A DNA stretch of 39,446 nucleotides from Candidatus Treponema equi. Its GTDB lineage: Bacteria; Spirochaetota; Spirochaetia; Treponematales; Treponemataceae. Shown piece after piece: positions 24,732-32,502 of this stretch (positions within the stretch are counted from its first letter, which is position 1; each line of letters opens with the position of its first letter). The stretch covers positions 1-39,446 of the forward strand of contig JAGHUO010000032.1 of the NCBI GenBank assembly GCA_018064785.1, read 5' to 3'. The notes beneath the pieces are model-generated. The model was not told the origin of the DNA, made no database searches, and was given only the letters and a program-made list of their open reading frames with translations. Made by a program: the position numbers and the translations under genes.

Positions 24732-26048
24732 ATGACGTTAGGTTCATGTTTTTTATACGCAAAAAAAGTATTTTTCTCAAAGTCAGCAAGAGGAGCAGAC
24801 AAGACTGCCGGCCATAGATCACTCTCGGGTGCAGTGGCATGCATCGCAGTGAGCCTTGTTCCGCTTGTTGCAGTGATCTCTGTAAGCAGCGGTATGATAA
24901 GCGGAATAACCGGGAGACTCATAACCTTGTCTTCCCATGACATACAGGTGGTGCTGGATTCCGGCTGTAAAAAGACAGAGACAATGGAAAATTTCCTTGA
25001 AGCCGCAGACAGCTATTCCACTTTGGAATCTGTTGTAAAAGTAAATCCAGAAGTCCGTGGAATGGGCCTTGCCGCCGGTGCGTCATATAGAAGTGGGGCC
25101 ACAATAAGGGCTGTAAAGCAGGATGTCTTCAACGACAGCACTTTCTCGGATTTTTTTCATGTGGTTGAAGGAACTGTCGATCTAACTTCAAAAAAGAATG
25201 CGGTCATTGGTCAGAAGCTTGCCCAGGATCTTGAACTGCATCCAGGTGATACCCTCAGGCTTATCAGTCTTTCGACAAAAAATGAAAGAATTTCTCCAAA
25301 GGTAAATCTCTTCAAGGTCACAGGAATTGTATCCAGTGGCTATCAGGAACTTGATGCACTCTGGGTTTTTGTTCCTCTTGAAAATGCTTTCACTTCCTTC
25401 AGAGGATGTTCCATGGAATTCATCCTTGGCCTTGATACGGACTGCACTTTTGACAGTGGTCTTGAAAAGGTCATGTCAGACGTGAGAAAGAAACTTGTGG
25501 CCGATGAGGATTCCGGTTCAAGCACTGCCGGTACATGGAGAAGTGTCAACGCAGCCCAGTTTGAGAATTTTGCCTCCACCAAGGCTCTTCTTGTTGTCAT
25601 AATGTTCGCCATCATTCTGGTGGCAAGCATCAATATCAGTTCTGCCATCGTCATGATCGTAATGGAACGCCGAAAGGAAATTGCAATTCTAAAAAGCACC
25701 GGTGGATCTTCTTCCGGCATCGCCTTGGCTTTTGTCATGACAGGTCTTTTCGCAGGCATAAGCGGAATCCTCATAGGCGTGCCTTGCGGACTTCTTGTCT
25801 CCGTGTTCATAAATCCGATCATAAGCGGCATAGAAGTCGTGCTGAATTTTGTCCTTTCATTTGCCGGGGCAGGTCATGTAAAGCTTCTTGATCCTGCCTT
25901 CTATCTGCAGGAAATTCCTGTTGTTATTCCATGGAATGAGGTTGCTCTCATCATAGTTATGACTTTGATTCTCTCCGCTGTCATGTCGGTTATTCCGTCT
26001 GTAAGAGCCGGAAAATCAAAGATTATCGAGACATTAAGCAAGAACTGA
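24732..26048 (+). CDS. lolE: LolC/LolE-type ABC transporter permease (second)
   Basis: A 438-aa permease with the same layout as the first: N-terminal helix (ACIAVSLVPLVAVISVSSGMI), periplasmic domain to about residue 280, then three helices (LLVVIMFAIILVASINISSA, MTGLFAGISGILIGVPCGLL, VALIIVMTLILSAVMSVIPS). The coupling segment is MERRKEIAILKSTGGSSSGI. Two different permeases plus one ATPase correspond to the heteromeric LolCDE type. Between this gene and mcsA there is no clear terminator, only an AT-rich stretch holding the mcsA promoter. Confidence 0.85.
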   Translation: MTLGSCFLYAKKVFFSKSARGADKTAGHRSLSGAVACIAVSLVPLVAVISVSSGMISGITGRLITLSSHDIQVVLDSGCKKTETMENFLEAADSYSTLESVVKVNPEVRGMGLAAGASYRSGATIRAVKQDVFNDSTFSDFFHVVEGTVDLTSKKNAVIGQKLAQDLELHPGDTLRLISLSTKNERISPKVNLFKVTGIVSSGYQELDALWVFVPLENAFTSFRGCSMEFILGLDTDCTFDSGLEKVMSDVRKKLVADEDSGSSTAGTWRSVNAAQFENFASTKALLVVIMFAIILVASINISSAIVMIVMERRKEIAILKSTGGSSSGIALAFVMTGLFAGISGILIGVPCGLLVSVFINPIISGIEVVLNFVLSFAGAGHVKLLDPAFYLQEIPVVIPWNEVALIIVMTLILSAVMSVIPSVRAGKSKIIETLSKN

Positions 26049-26066
26049 CTTGTTTTTCCTAAAATT

Positions 26067-26095
26067 TTGAATTTTTCCTCTTTTTCTTGTATATT
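26067..26095 (+). promoter_or_regulatory. Promoter of the mcsA-mcsB-clpC operon
   Basis: TTGAAT (26067-26072), a 17-bp spacer and TATATT (26090-26095) stand 27 nt before the ATG at 26123, leaving a leader of about 20 nt with a normal ribosome-binding site (GAGGGG). I see no CtsR heptad repeat and no CIRCE element around it. Confidence 0.6.
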
Positions 26096-26122
26096 AAATA
26101 TGAAAACAACGAGGGGAATTCA

Positions 26123-26659
26123 ATGATTTGTGACTTTTGCCACGAAAGAGAAGCAGCTATCTTTATGGAACAGATGACCGGTATAGGTCAGCGCCGTAAA
26201 ATCAACATATGCCTGGAATGTGCCATGGAAAGGGGAATCTCGCCTGATCCAAAGAACATAGAATCTTCAATAGGCAATCTTTTCAAGGAGCTTGCCGACG
26301 TCTCAAAGAAAATATCAGACAGAGAAAACAAGGTCTGCCCAGTCTGCGGAACTAAACTCGGCGATATAAGAAAGACCGGACATACTGGCTGTCCTGAATG
26401 CTATGCCATTTTCAAGAATGACATCCGACAGCTTCTGGAAAACAACGGAGTCAAGGAAGTCTTCAAGGGAACCATGCCGGCACGTCTTTCAACAATACAT
26501 TCCGTCCTCAACGACAGGGTGATACTTCAGAATAAACTTAATGATGCCCTTGAGCGTGAGGATTATGAAAAGGCCGCCATGTACCGCGACTATCTCAAGG
26601 CTCTTGAAAAGCAGTCCGTTTCCGATGGTTCCGATGTGGAACAGGGAGAGGCTGACTGA
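26123..26659 (+). CDS. mcsA: McsA-like zinc-finger protein with UVR motif
   Basis: In Bacillus McsA activates the arginine kinase McsB and helps it deliver substrates to ClpC. The start is ATG 26123 with GAGGGG 6 nt upstream; the TTG at 26087 in the ORF track lies in the promoter. The 178-aa protein has four CxxC pairs, CDFC, CLEC, CPVC and CPEC, forming two zinc fingers. Its C-terminal UVR motif is LNDALEREDYEKAAMYRDYL. All metal ligands are intact. Its stop overlaps the mcsB start by 1 nt (TGATG). Confidence 0.9.
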   Translation: MICDFCHEREAAIFMEQMTGIGQRRKINICLECAMERGISPDPKNIESSIGNLFKELADVSKKISDRENKVCPVCGTKLGDIRKTGHTGCPECYAIFKNDIRQLLENNGVKEVFKGTMPARLSTIHSVLNDRVILQNKLNDALEREDYEKAAMYRDYLKALEKQSVSDGSDVEQGEAD

Positions 26660-27771
26660 TGGCAAAGAAAAACAATTCCTCTGTGACCGACACCTGGTAT
26701 TCCGTGAAGGGCAGGGAACAGGATGTGGTTGTATCCACAATGTCTACGTTAAGACGCAACCTTGCAAACTTTCCTTTTCCGTCACAGCTTCGTGAACCTG
26801 AAAGTGAAAGAATACAATCCATAATGTTCGATGCCTTCAACTATCTTCCTGATGCGGAATTCTACCAGGCGGTTCCTCTTGAAAAACTTGATGACACAGG
26901 CCGCAAAGTCATGTATGAACGCTGCGTAGTCGAGGACAGCGAAGTAAAGAAAGGTGGACTCATCCTGCGCAATGACGGAAGGATCAGCTGTACTGTGAAC
27001 ACCGGTGACCATGTCGTAGTTTCATCCTTTGCTTCCGGTTTTGCTCCAGATATTACGACTAAAACAGTCTACGAGGTGGACTGCGAGCTACAGAAGCACG
27101 TGCAGTTTGCCGCCAGCTATGATTTTGGATACCTGACCAATTTTGTCATGAACTCAGGAAGCGGACTTTGTATTTCTGCGGTCCTCCATCTTCCGGCTCT
27201 CTCTCTTCTTCATGAAGTAGGCGGAATTGCCGAGCGCCTTTCAAAGGATGGATTTGTCCTTAGTGAAAGATATGGTTCAGGTGGATATGAGAATGTCAGT
27301 GGCTATGGCAGTTATGGTTCCGCACTTGGTACCTATTACAGGCTTTCGACAAAAAGCAGCGCAGGCGGAACTGAACTGGAACAGCTTGCTTCCATGCAGA
27401 TCGTGTTGAAGGATGTGATCAACGAAGAGCGTGAGGCAAGAAAGAAATGCCGCACAAACCATGTCACGGAAATAGCCAACTACACCTACAGATCACTTGC
27501 CCTTGCAAAATCAAGTTTCTTTATAAACTTGAGGGAATCTGTCGATATTATAAGTGGCGTCAAATTCGGCGCCGACATGGGTATTCTGAGCGGAATCGAT
27601 GACACTGAACTCCATGCCCTTCTTTACAGGGTGCAGGAAGGTCATCTTGAATATGTTCTCAATACGGGTAAATTCAAGTTTGAAAAGGACATCCAGGAAA
27701 ACAAGCACAAGCAGATTGAAAGGCTGAGGGCGCTTATTCTTCAGGAATCCTTTGAGAATATTGAGAAATAA
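26659..27771 (+). CDS. mcsB: McsB-like phosphagen-kinase-fold protein, probable pseudokinase
   Basis: A 370-aa protein of the McsB length and fold; landmarks still align, such as RRNLANFPFP, GYLTN and VLHLPALSLLHEVGGIAERL. Compared with Bacillus McsB from memory, the catalytic positions are changed. SSRIRLARN is STMSTLRRN (two ATP-binding Arg lost, M28 and T30). NEEDHLR is NTGDHVV (both Glu and the Arg lost, 115-120). The Cys of TSCPTN is F162. The Arg of GTGMRAS is C171. RGIYGEGSEA is replaced by a longer Gly/Tyr/Ser-rich loop, and the C-terminal RDxxRA phosphoarginine site is not recognisable. Kinase activity is therefore unlikely. Its place between mcsA and clpC suggests a retained adaptor role. 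GGGAGAGG precedes the start. Confidence 0.88.
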   Translation: MAKKNNSSVTDTWYSVKGREQDVVVSTMSTLRRNLANFPFPSQLREPESERIQSIMFDAFNYLPDAEFYQAVPLEKLDDTGRKVMYERCVVEDSEVKKGGLILRNDGRISCTVNTGDHVVVSSFASGFAPDITTKTVYEVDCELQKHVQFAASYDFGYLTNFVMNSGSGLCISAVLHLPALSLLHEVGGIAERLSKDGFVLSERYGSGGYENVSGYGSYGSALGTYYRLSTKSSAGGTELEQLASMQIVLKDVINEEREARKKCRTNHVTEIANYTYRSLALAKSSFFINLRESVDIISGVKFGADMGILSGIDDTELHALLYRVQEGHLEYVLNTGKFKFEKDIQENKHKQIERLRALILQESFENIEK

Positions 27772-27785
27772 AAATCGGGTGGGTT

Positions 27786-30341
27786 ATGTACGATAATTTT
27801 TCACCAAGAGCACGCAGACTTCTTGTTGCTCTTGCACAGGATGAGGCTTACTATTCCGGAAGCAAGGTCATTGATCCGGAACATATCATTCTTGCTCTTT
27901 TGAAATCAGCAGACGGTCTCGGCTACATTGCGCTTCAGAATCTGAGGATCAATGTGCTTACGATGCAGCTTGCCATTGAACAGAATTTCCATAGCAGATA
28001 TCCAGATGCGGAACTCAAGACAATCCCTAATTCGGAACGCACGGAAAAATTCCTTAACCAGTGTTCTTTTATCGCAAAGGCCATGGGCAACAATTATGTT
28101 GGAACTGAGCATATGGTTCTTGCGGCCATTACGGAAGAACATTCACTTTTGTGGACTTATTTCCGCAAAGCCGGAATTTCCGTTGACCAGGTAAAGAAGA
28201 CGGTTTCCGAAATACAGAAAAAAATCCCTTCTTCGGCAGCAAACTCAGAAGATGATGCCGATGGCGGAAATTTCATAAATGAGAAAGCCGTTCCATTCAT
28301 GGCTGACGGAAGTTCACAGCAGAAAAAACAGAAGCCACAGAGCATTCTGGAACAGTTTTCCCGTGACCTTACTCAGGCTGCCCGTGACGGTCTTCTTGAT
28401 CCTGTCGTAGGCCGGGAAAAGGAAGTGCTCCGTACGGTGCAGATTCTGAGCCGTCGTTCAAAAAACAATCCTGTACTCATTGGTGAACCTGGCGTTGGAA
28501 AGACAGCCATTGTAGAAGGTCTTGCCCAGAGAATCGAAAAAGGCACTGTACCTGTAGATCTCCTTAACAAGCGTGTTCTTCAGCTTGATCTTGCTGCCAT
28601 GATTGCCGGTACAAAGTATCGCGGTGAATTCGAGGAAAGACTCAAGCGTGTCATGAAGGAAATCAAGGAAGCAAAGAATGTCATCCTTTTCATCGATGAA
28701 CTTCATACAATAATTGGTGCCGGTGGACCGGAAGGAAGCATGGATGCAGGAAACATGATAAAGCCTGCCCTGAGCCGTGCCGAGCTCCAGATCATTGGAG
28801 CCACAACAACAAAGGAATACAGAAAATATTTTGAGAAGGACAGCGCCCTTGTACGTCGTTTCCAGACAGTACGCGTTGAAGAACCTTCTGAAAATGAAAC
28901 AGAGCAGATCCTTCTTGGACTTAAATCAAACTACGAGGAGTATCACCATGTAAGATATGATGATGATGTAATTCCTCTCATTGTCAAATATTCAAAACGT
29001 TACATCAATGAAAGGTTCCTGCCGGACAAGGCAATCGACATTCTTGATGAAGCCGGTGCCGCAAAGAAGATCACAGAAAACTCACGTCCTGACGGGCTTG
29101 AACAGCTTGAACTTGAATATGCAAAGGCAAACGAACAGAAGCGTGAACTTGTAGCAGCTCAGGAATACGAGAAGGCCGCATGGATGCGTGACAAGATGAA
29201 CAGCCTTAAGCTTGAGATCGATGAGCTTAACCGCAAGTGGAAGTCTGCTGATGCAGGACGCAACCGTTGCGTAAGCGCAGAGGATGTATGCCGCATCATT
29301 TCTTCAATGACAGGAATTGATGTCTCAAAGCTTGATGACGGAAAATCTTCAAGGCTCCTTAATATGGAACGTGAAATTCATCGCGAGGTCATTGGCCAGA
29401 ATGAAGCCGTAAGCCTCATAAGCAGCGCAGTACGTAGAAACAGGGCTGGTGTCTCTTCTGGACGCAGACCTATGGGATCCTTCATTTTCCTTGGACCAAC
29501 AGGTGTTGGAAAAACACAGCTGGCAAAGAGTCTTGCGAAATTCCTCTTTGGAACCGAGGATGCCCTTATCCGTGTTGATATGAGTGATTATATGGAAAAG
29601 CAGAATGCTTCCCGCCTTGTAGGTGCACCTCCTGGATATGTTGGATATGAGGAAGGCGGAATGCTTACAGAACAGGTCAGACAGCATCCTTATTCCGTTG
29701 TGCTCCTTGATGAGATCGAGAAGGCCCATCATGACATCTTCAATCTTCTTCTTCAGATGCTTGAAGAAGGCGAACTTAAGGACAATCTTGGACATACGGT
29801 TTCTTTCCGTAACTGTCTTGTGATCATGACAAGCAATGCTGGCGCAAGGGAAATCACAGCCGACAGCCGCATGGGATTTTCTACGGTCAAGGAAGGCGTG
29901 CTTCCTTATGAGGACATCAAGGCAAGCGCCATGGAAGAACTTAAGCGCATCATGTCTCCAGAACTCCTCAACCGTGTGGATGATGTTGTCGTATTCAACG
30001 CCCTTTCTCATGAAGAAGTGGACAATATCCTCAACATTCAGCTTGATGAGCTCAAGTCAAGGATTGCGGAAAAAGGAATCTCTCTTGATGTGAAACCAAA
30101 GGCCCGCCAGTGGCTGGTTGAAAACGGATATAAACCTTCCATGGGTGCCCGTCCTATGAGGCGCCTCATCCAGCGTCAGATTGAAGATCCTCTTTCTGTC
30201 CTTCTCCTTGAGAATTCAGAGTTTGCCGATGAGACAAAACCAAAGACCGTTGTCCTTGATTTTGACGGAGAAAAACTCACCCTCAAGATGAAGAAGGCCA
30301 GGGTAAGGGTAGTCAACCAGAACGAAGAGCTTCTTGTCTGA
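27786..30341 (+). CDS. clpC: ClpC-type AAA+ unfoldase
   Basis: An 851-aa Hsp100 protein that feeds substrates to ClpP. The N-terminal double repeat (1-~145) includes [10 protein letters not shown] and [11 protein letters not shown], which keep Glu32 and Glu109, the positions that contact phosphoarginine in Bacillus ClpC. AAA1 has GEPGVGKT and [12 protein letters not shown]. The middle domain carries a UVR-type stretch ([19 protein letters not shown]), a ClpC hallmark. AAA2 has [28 protein letters not shown] and the sensor segment [14 protein letters not shown] likely ClpP-binding loop is RMGF. GGGTGGG precedes the ATG. It is the last gene of the mcsA-mcsB-clpC operon, and no ctsR gene is present. 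Confidence 0.95.
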   Translation: MYDNFSPRARRLLVALAQDEAYYSGSKVIDPEHIILALLKSADGLGYIALQNLRINVLTMQLAIEQNFHSRYPDAELKTIPNSERTEKFLNQCSFIAKAMGNNYVGTEHMVLAAITEEHSLLWTYFRKAGISVDQVKKTVSEIQKKIPSSAANSEDDADGGNFINEKAVPFMADGSSQQKKQKPQSILEQFSRDLTQAARDGLLDPVVGREKEVLRTVQILSRRSKNNPVLIGEPGVGKTAIVEGLAQRIEKGTVPVDLLNKRVLQLDLAAMIAGTKYRGEFEERLKRVMKEIKEAKNVILFIDELHTIIGAGGPEGSMDAGNMIKPALSRAELQIIGATTTKEYRKYFEKDSALVRRFQTVRVEEPSENETEQILLGLKSNYEEYHHVRYDDDVIPLIVKYSKRYINERFLPDKAIDILDEAGAAKKITENSRPDGLEQLELEYAKANEQKRELVAAQEYEKAAWMRDKMNSLKLEIDELNRKWKSADAGRNRCVSAEDVCRIISSMTGIDVSKLDDGKSSRLLNMEREIHREVIGQNEAVSLISSAVRRNRAGVSSGRRPMGSFIFLGPTGVGKTQLAKSLAKFLFGTEDALIRVDMSDYMEKQNASRLVGAPPGYVGYEEGGMLTEQVRQHPYSVVLLDEIEKAHHDIFNLLLQMLEEGELKDNLGHTVSFRNCLVIMTSNAGAREITADSRMGFSTVKEGVLPYEDIKASAMEELKRIMSPELLNRVDDVVVFNALSHEEVDNILNIQLDELKSRIAEKGISLDVKPKARQWLVENGYKPSMGARPMRRLIQRQIEDPLSVLLLENSEFADETKPKTVVLDFDGEKLTLKMKKARVRVVNQNEELLV

Positions 30342-30376
30342 TGGCTTGTAAAATCATTCCGGGGAATCGGTGTTTA

Positions 30377-30405
30377 TTGACACAGGTTCCCTGAAATGAT
30401 ATATT
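30377..30405 (+). promoter_or_regulatory. Strong promoter of rimP-nusA-infB-rbfA
   Basis: TTGACA (30377-30382), a 17-bp spacer and TATATT (30400-30405) predict a transcription start near 30412. This leaves an ~84-nt leader before the TTG of rimP, with an intrinsic terminator inside it. The 154-bp gap between clpC and rimP holds only these two elements. Confidence 0.72.
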
Positions 30406-30434
30406 TTCGTTACATTGTGATTAACCTTAGAACT

Positions 30435-30462
30435 GAGCCCTTCCAAAAGGCTCTTTTTTTTT
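30435..30462 (+). terminator. Intrinsic terminator or attenuator in the rimP-nusA leader
   Basis: The stem GAGCC/GGCTC, with possible extra TT/AA pairs in the loop, is followed by nine or more T's. It lies ~95 nt after the clpC stop and about 23 nt after the predicted rimP transcription start. It can thus end clpC transcripts and also stop most rimP-operon transcripts early. Confidence 0.78.
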
Positions 30463-30495
30463 GGTGTTTCGCTTACTTTTAAACAGAGGCATAAC

Positions 30496-30963
30496 TTGGA
30501 ATATATTTCATTAAACAGTATTCCCTACTTCAACGAATGTTCTGCTGTAGTATCGGCAGAAGGATTGAAACTTGTGGAGCTTCAGATTGTTCCGCAGAAA
30601 ACACTTACAAGAATCACGGCTGTGATCGCTTCCGGTGACCCGACTAAAGATGTTGGTGTCTCGGATTGTTCAAAGGCTCACAGGGCACTGGCACCAAAGT
30701 TGATGGCTCTTCTCAACAAGACTGAAGATGACATCGGAATGGAAGTCTGTTCTCCTGGAATCGAGCGCAACCTTAAGAATGCCGCAGAGTTCCAGATTTT
30801 CCAGGGGCGCCAGGTGCGTGTCTGGGACAGGAACATCAACGACTGGGCTTCAGGTTCCATCAAGAGTTCAGATGACAAATCGGTGACTCTTGTTTCAGAA
30901 GACGGAACTGAAATCACTTTCCAGTTTGCCGACATCGCAAAAGCAAAGTTTATCCATATATAG
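30496..30963 (+). CDS. rimP: Ribosome maturation factor RimP
   Basis: Needed for maturation of the 30S subunit. The family signature EVCSPGIERNLKNAAEFQIFQGRQVRV is present (in most bacteria VSSPGLDRPL...F.G), after an N-terminal alpha/beta domain (LVELQIVPQKTLTRITAVIAS). The C-terminal SH3-like part is SVTLVSEDGTEITFQFADIAKAKF. The length of 155 aa is normal. The start is TTG at 30496 with AGAGG 6 nt upstream; no ATG lies nearby. It is the first gene of the nusA operon, as in most bacteria. Confidence 0.93.
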   Translation: MEYISLNSIPYFNECSAVVSAEGLKLVELQIVPQKTLTRITAVIASGDPTKDVGVSDCSKAHRALAPKLMALLNKTEDDIGMEVCSPGIERNLKNAAEFQIFQGRQVRVWDRNINDWASGSIKSSDDKSVTLVSEDGTEITFQFADIAKAKFIHI

Positions 30964-30988
30964 AGATTAGATAACAGGAGTATAGAAA

Positions 30989-32473
30989 ATGGCTAAGAAA
31001 ACAAAAAAGGACAATTCAGAACCAATCGCCGATATCATCCGTGCACTTGCTGCAGAAAAGGGAATCGATGAGACAGCTGTAAAGGCAACTGTTACAAAAA
31101 TGATTACTGCTGCATATCAGAAGTCATTCGGAAAGATATATGACAACTGTATCGTTGACATTTCAGACGACCTTTCAAGTGTAAATGTATATGCAGAAAA
31201 GACAGTTGTAGACGGAGTTTATGACCCTGTTATTGAAATTGAACTTGAGGAAGCAAAGCAGCTTGTGGCAAGTGCGGAAGTAAATGACGTTCTTCGCATT
31301 CAGCTTGATCCTAAGAAAGATTTCCAGCGTGGAGCAGTTTCTGTAGGAAAGCAGGAAGCACACAAGGATCTCAGCGAAAATTCAAGCAGAAAGCTTATCG
31401 ACGAATACAAGGACAAGATCGGTGAGACAATCATCGGTTATTTCCAGCGTTCATACAAGGACAACATCTATGTTGATCTTGGCGGAAAGGTTGAAGGTGT
31501 TCTTCCTAAGAAGTACCAGAGCCCAAGAGAAGTCTATGAAAACAAGTCGGATAGAATCAAGGCCCTCATCAAGGAAGTAAAGAAGGTTAACTCTGGAGTT
31601 CAGGTTATCCTCAGCCGTACAGATGAAAACCTTGTACGCAACATCCTCGAAGGTGAAGTTACAGAAATCCAGGACGGAATCGTTGTCATCAACAGCATCG
31701 CCCGTGAAGCTGGTTACCGCACAAAGATCGCAGTTTCATCAACAAAGATGGATGTTGATCCAGTAGGTGCATGTGTAGGTCTCAAGGGTGTGCGTATCCA
31801 GAACGTAATCCGCGAACTTGAAGGTGAAAAGATCGATGTTCTCCGTTATGACGAGGATCCACATGTATTCATCAGAAACGCACTTTCACCTGCAGAAGTT
31901 CTTCAGGTCATCATCAAGGATTCCGAGAAGCGTGAAGCTCTTGCCATCGTTTCTGATGAGAACTTCTCGATTGCCATCGGTAAGCAGGGACAGAATGTTC
32001 GCCTTGCCAACAGACTCTGCAACTGGATTGTCGATGTAAAGACAGAATCTCAGGCCGCAGAACTTGATCTTACAGAAAACTACACAGCAAAGGCTGATGC
32101 TGAAAAGCTCTTTGCAGAAACATCTGATGAAGAAATCACATCTATCACACAGCTTCCTGGAGTTGACCAGGCTGCCGCAGAAATCCTCAAGGCCGCAGGT
32201 TTTGATGATATCGAGGCATTCATCACAGCTTATGAAGATGGTTCTTTGAAAAACGTAGAAGGCGTTACACAGGAACAGCTTGATGCTATCAACGCAATAA
32301 TCGGTGAATACGTAGAGTTCGAAGACGAAGAAGCTGAGAACGAAATTGAAGAAACAGAAGAAGCTGCAGAAGAAGAGGAAGAATACTTCTGTCCAGAATG
32401 TGGCGAGAAGATCACACCTGACATGACAAAGTGTCCAAAGTGTGGAACAGAATTCTCATTTGAAGAAGAATAA
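30989..32473 (+). CDS. nusA: Transcription factor NusA with C-terminal zinc ribbon
   Basis: Pausing, termination and antitermination factor that binds RNA polymerase. The N-terminal domain (residues 1-~130) is followed by S1 (IGYFQRSYKDNIYVDLGGKVEGVLP) and two KH domains (VDPVGACVGLKGVRIQNVIREL and IAIGKQGQNVRLANRL). A helix-hairpin-helix repeat comes next (ITQLPGVDQAAAEILKAAGF). After an acidic linker the last 28 residues form a zinc ribbon, CPEC (468-471) and CPKC (482-485), which is not part of standard NusA. Length is 494 aa. The ribosome-binding site is AGGAG. It lies 25 nt after rimP and 29 nt before infB. Confidence 0.95.
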   Translation: MAKKTKKDNSEPIADIIRALAAEKGIDETAVKATVTKMITAAYQKSFGKIYDNCIVDISDDLSSVNVYAEKTVVDGVYDPVIEIELEEAKQLVASAEVNDVLRIQLDPKKDFQRGAVSVGKQEAHKDLSENSSRKLIDEYKDKIGETIIGYFQRSYKDNIYVDLGGKVEGVLPKKYQSPREVYENKSDRIKALIKEVKKVNSGVQVILSRTDENLVRNILEGEVTEIQDGIVVINSIAREAGYRTKIAVSSTKMDVDPVGACVGLKGVRIQNVIRELEGEKIDVLRYDEDPHVFIRNALSPAEVLQVIIKDSEKREALAIVSDENFSIAIGKQGQNVRLANRLCNWIVDVKTESQAAELDLTENYTAKADAEKLFAETSDEEITSITQLPGVDQAAAEILKAAGFDDIEAFITAYEDGSLKNVEGVTQEQLDAINAIIGEYVEFEDEEAENEIEETEEAAEEEEEYFCPECGEKITPDMTKCPKCGTEFSFEEE

Positions 32474-32502
32474 GGCGCAAGAAGAGGTAGGTATAACAGA
32501 GT

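Noticed and set aside
26087-26122. TTG start for mcsA given in the ORF track
   Set aside because: It lies inside the promoter and has no ribosome-binding site; ATG 26123 has GAGGGG at good spacing and starts the conserved MICDFCH sequence.
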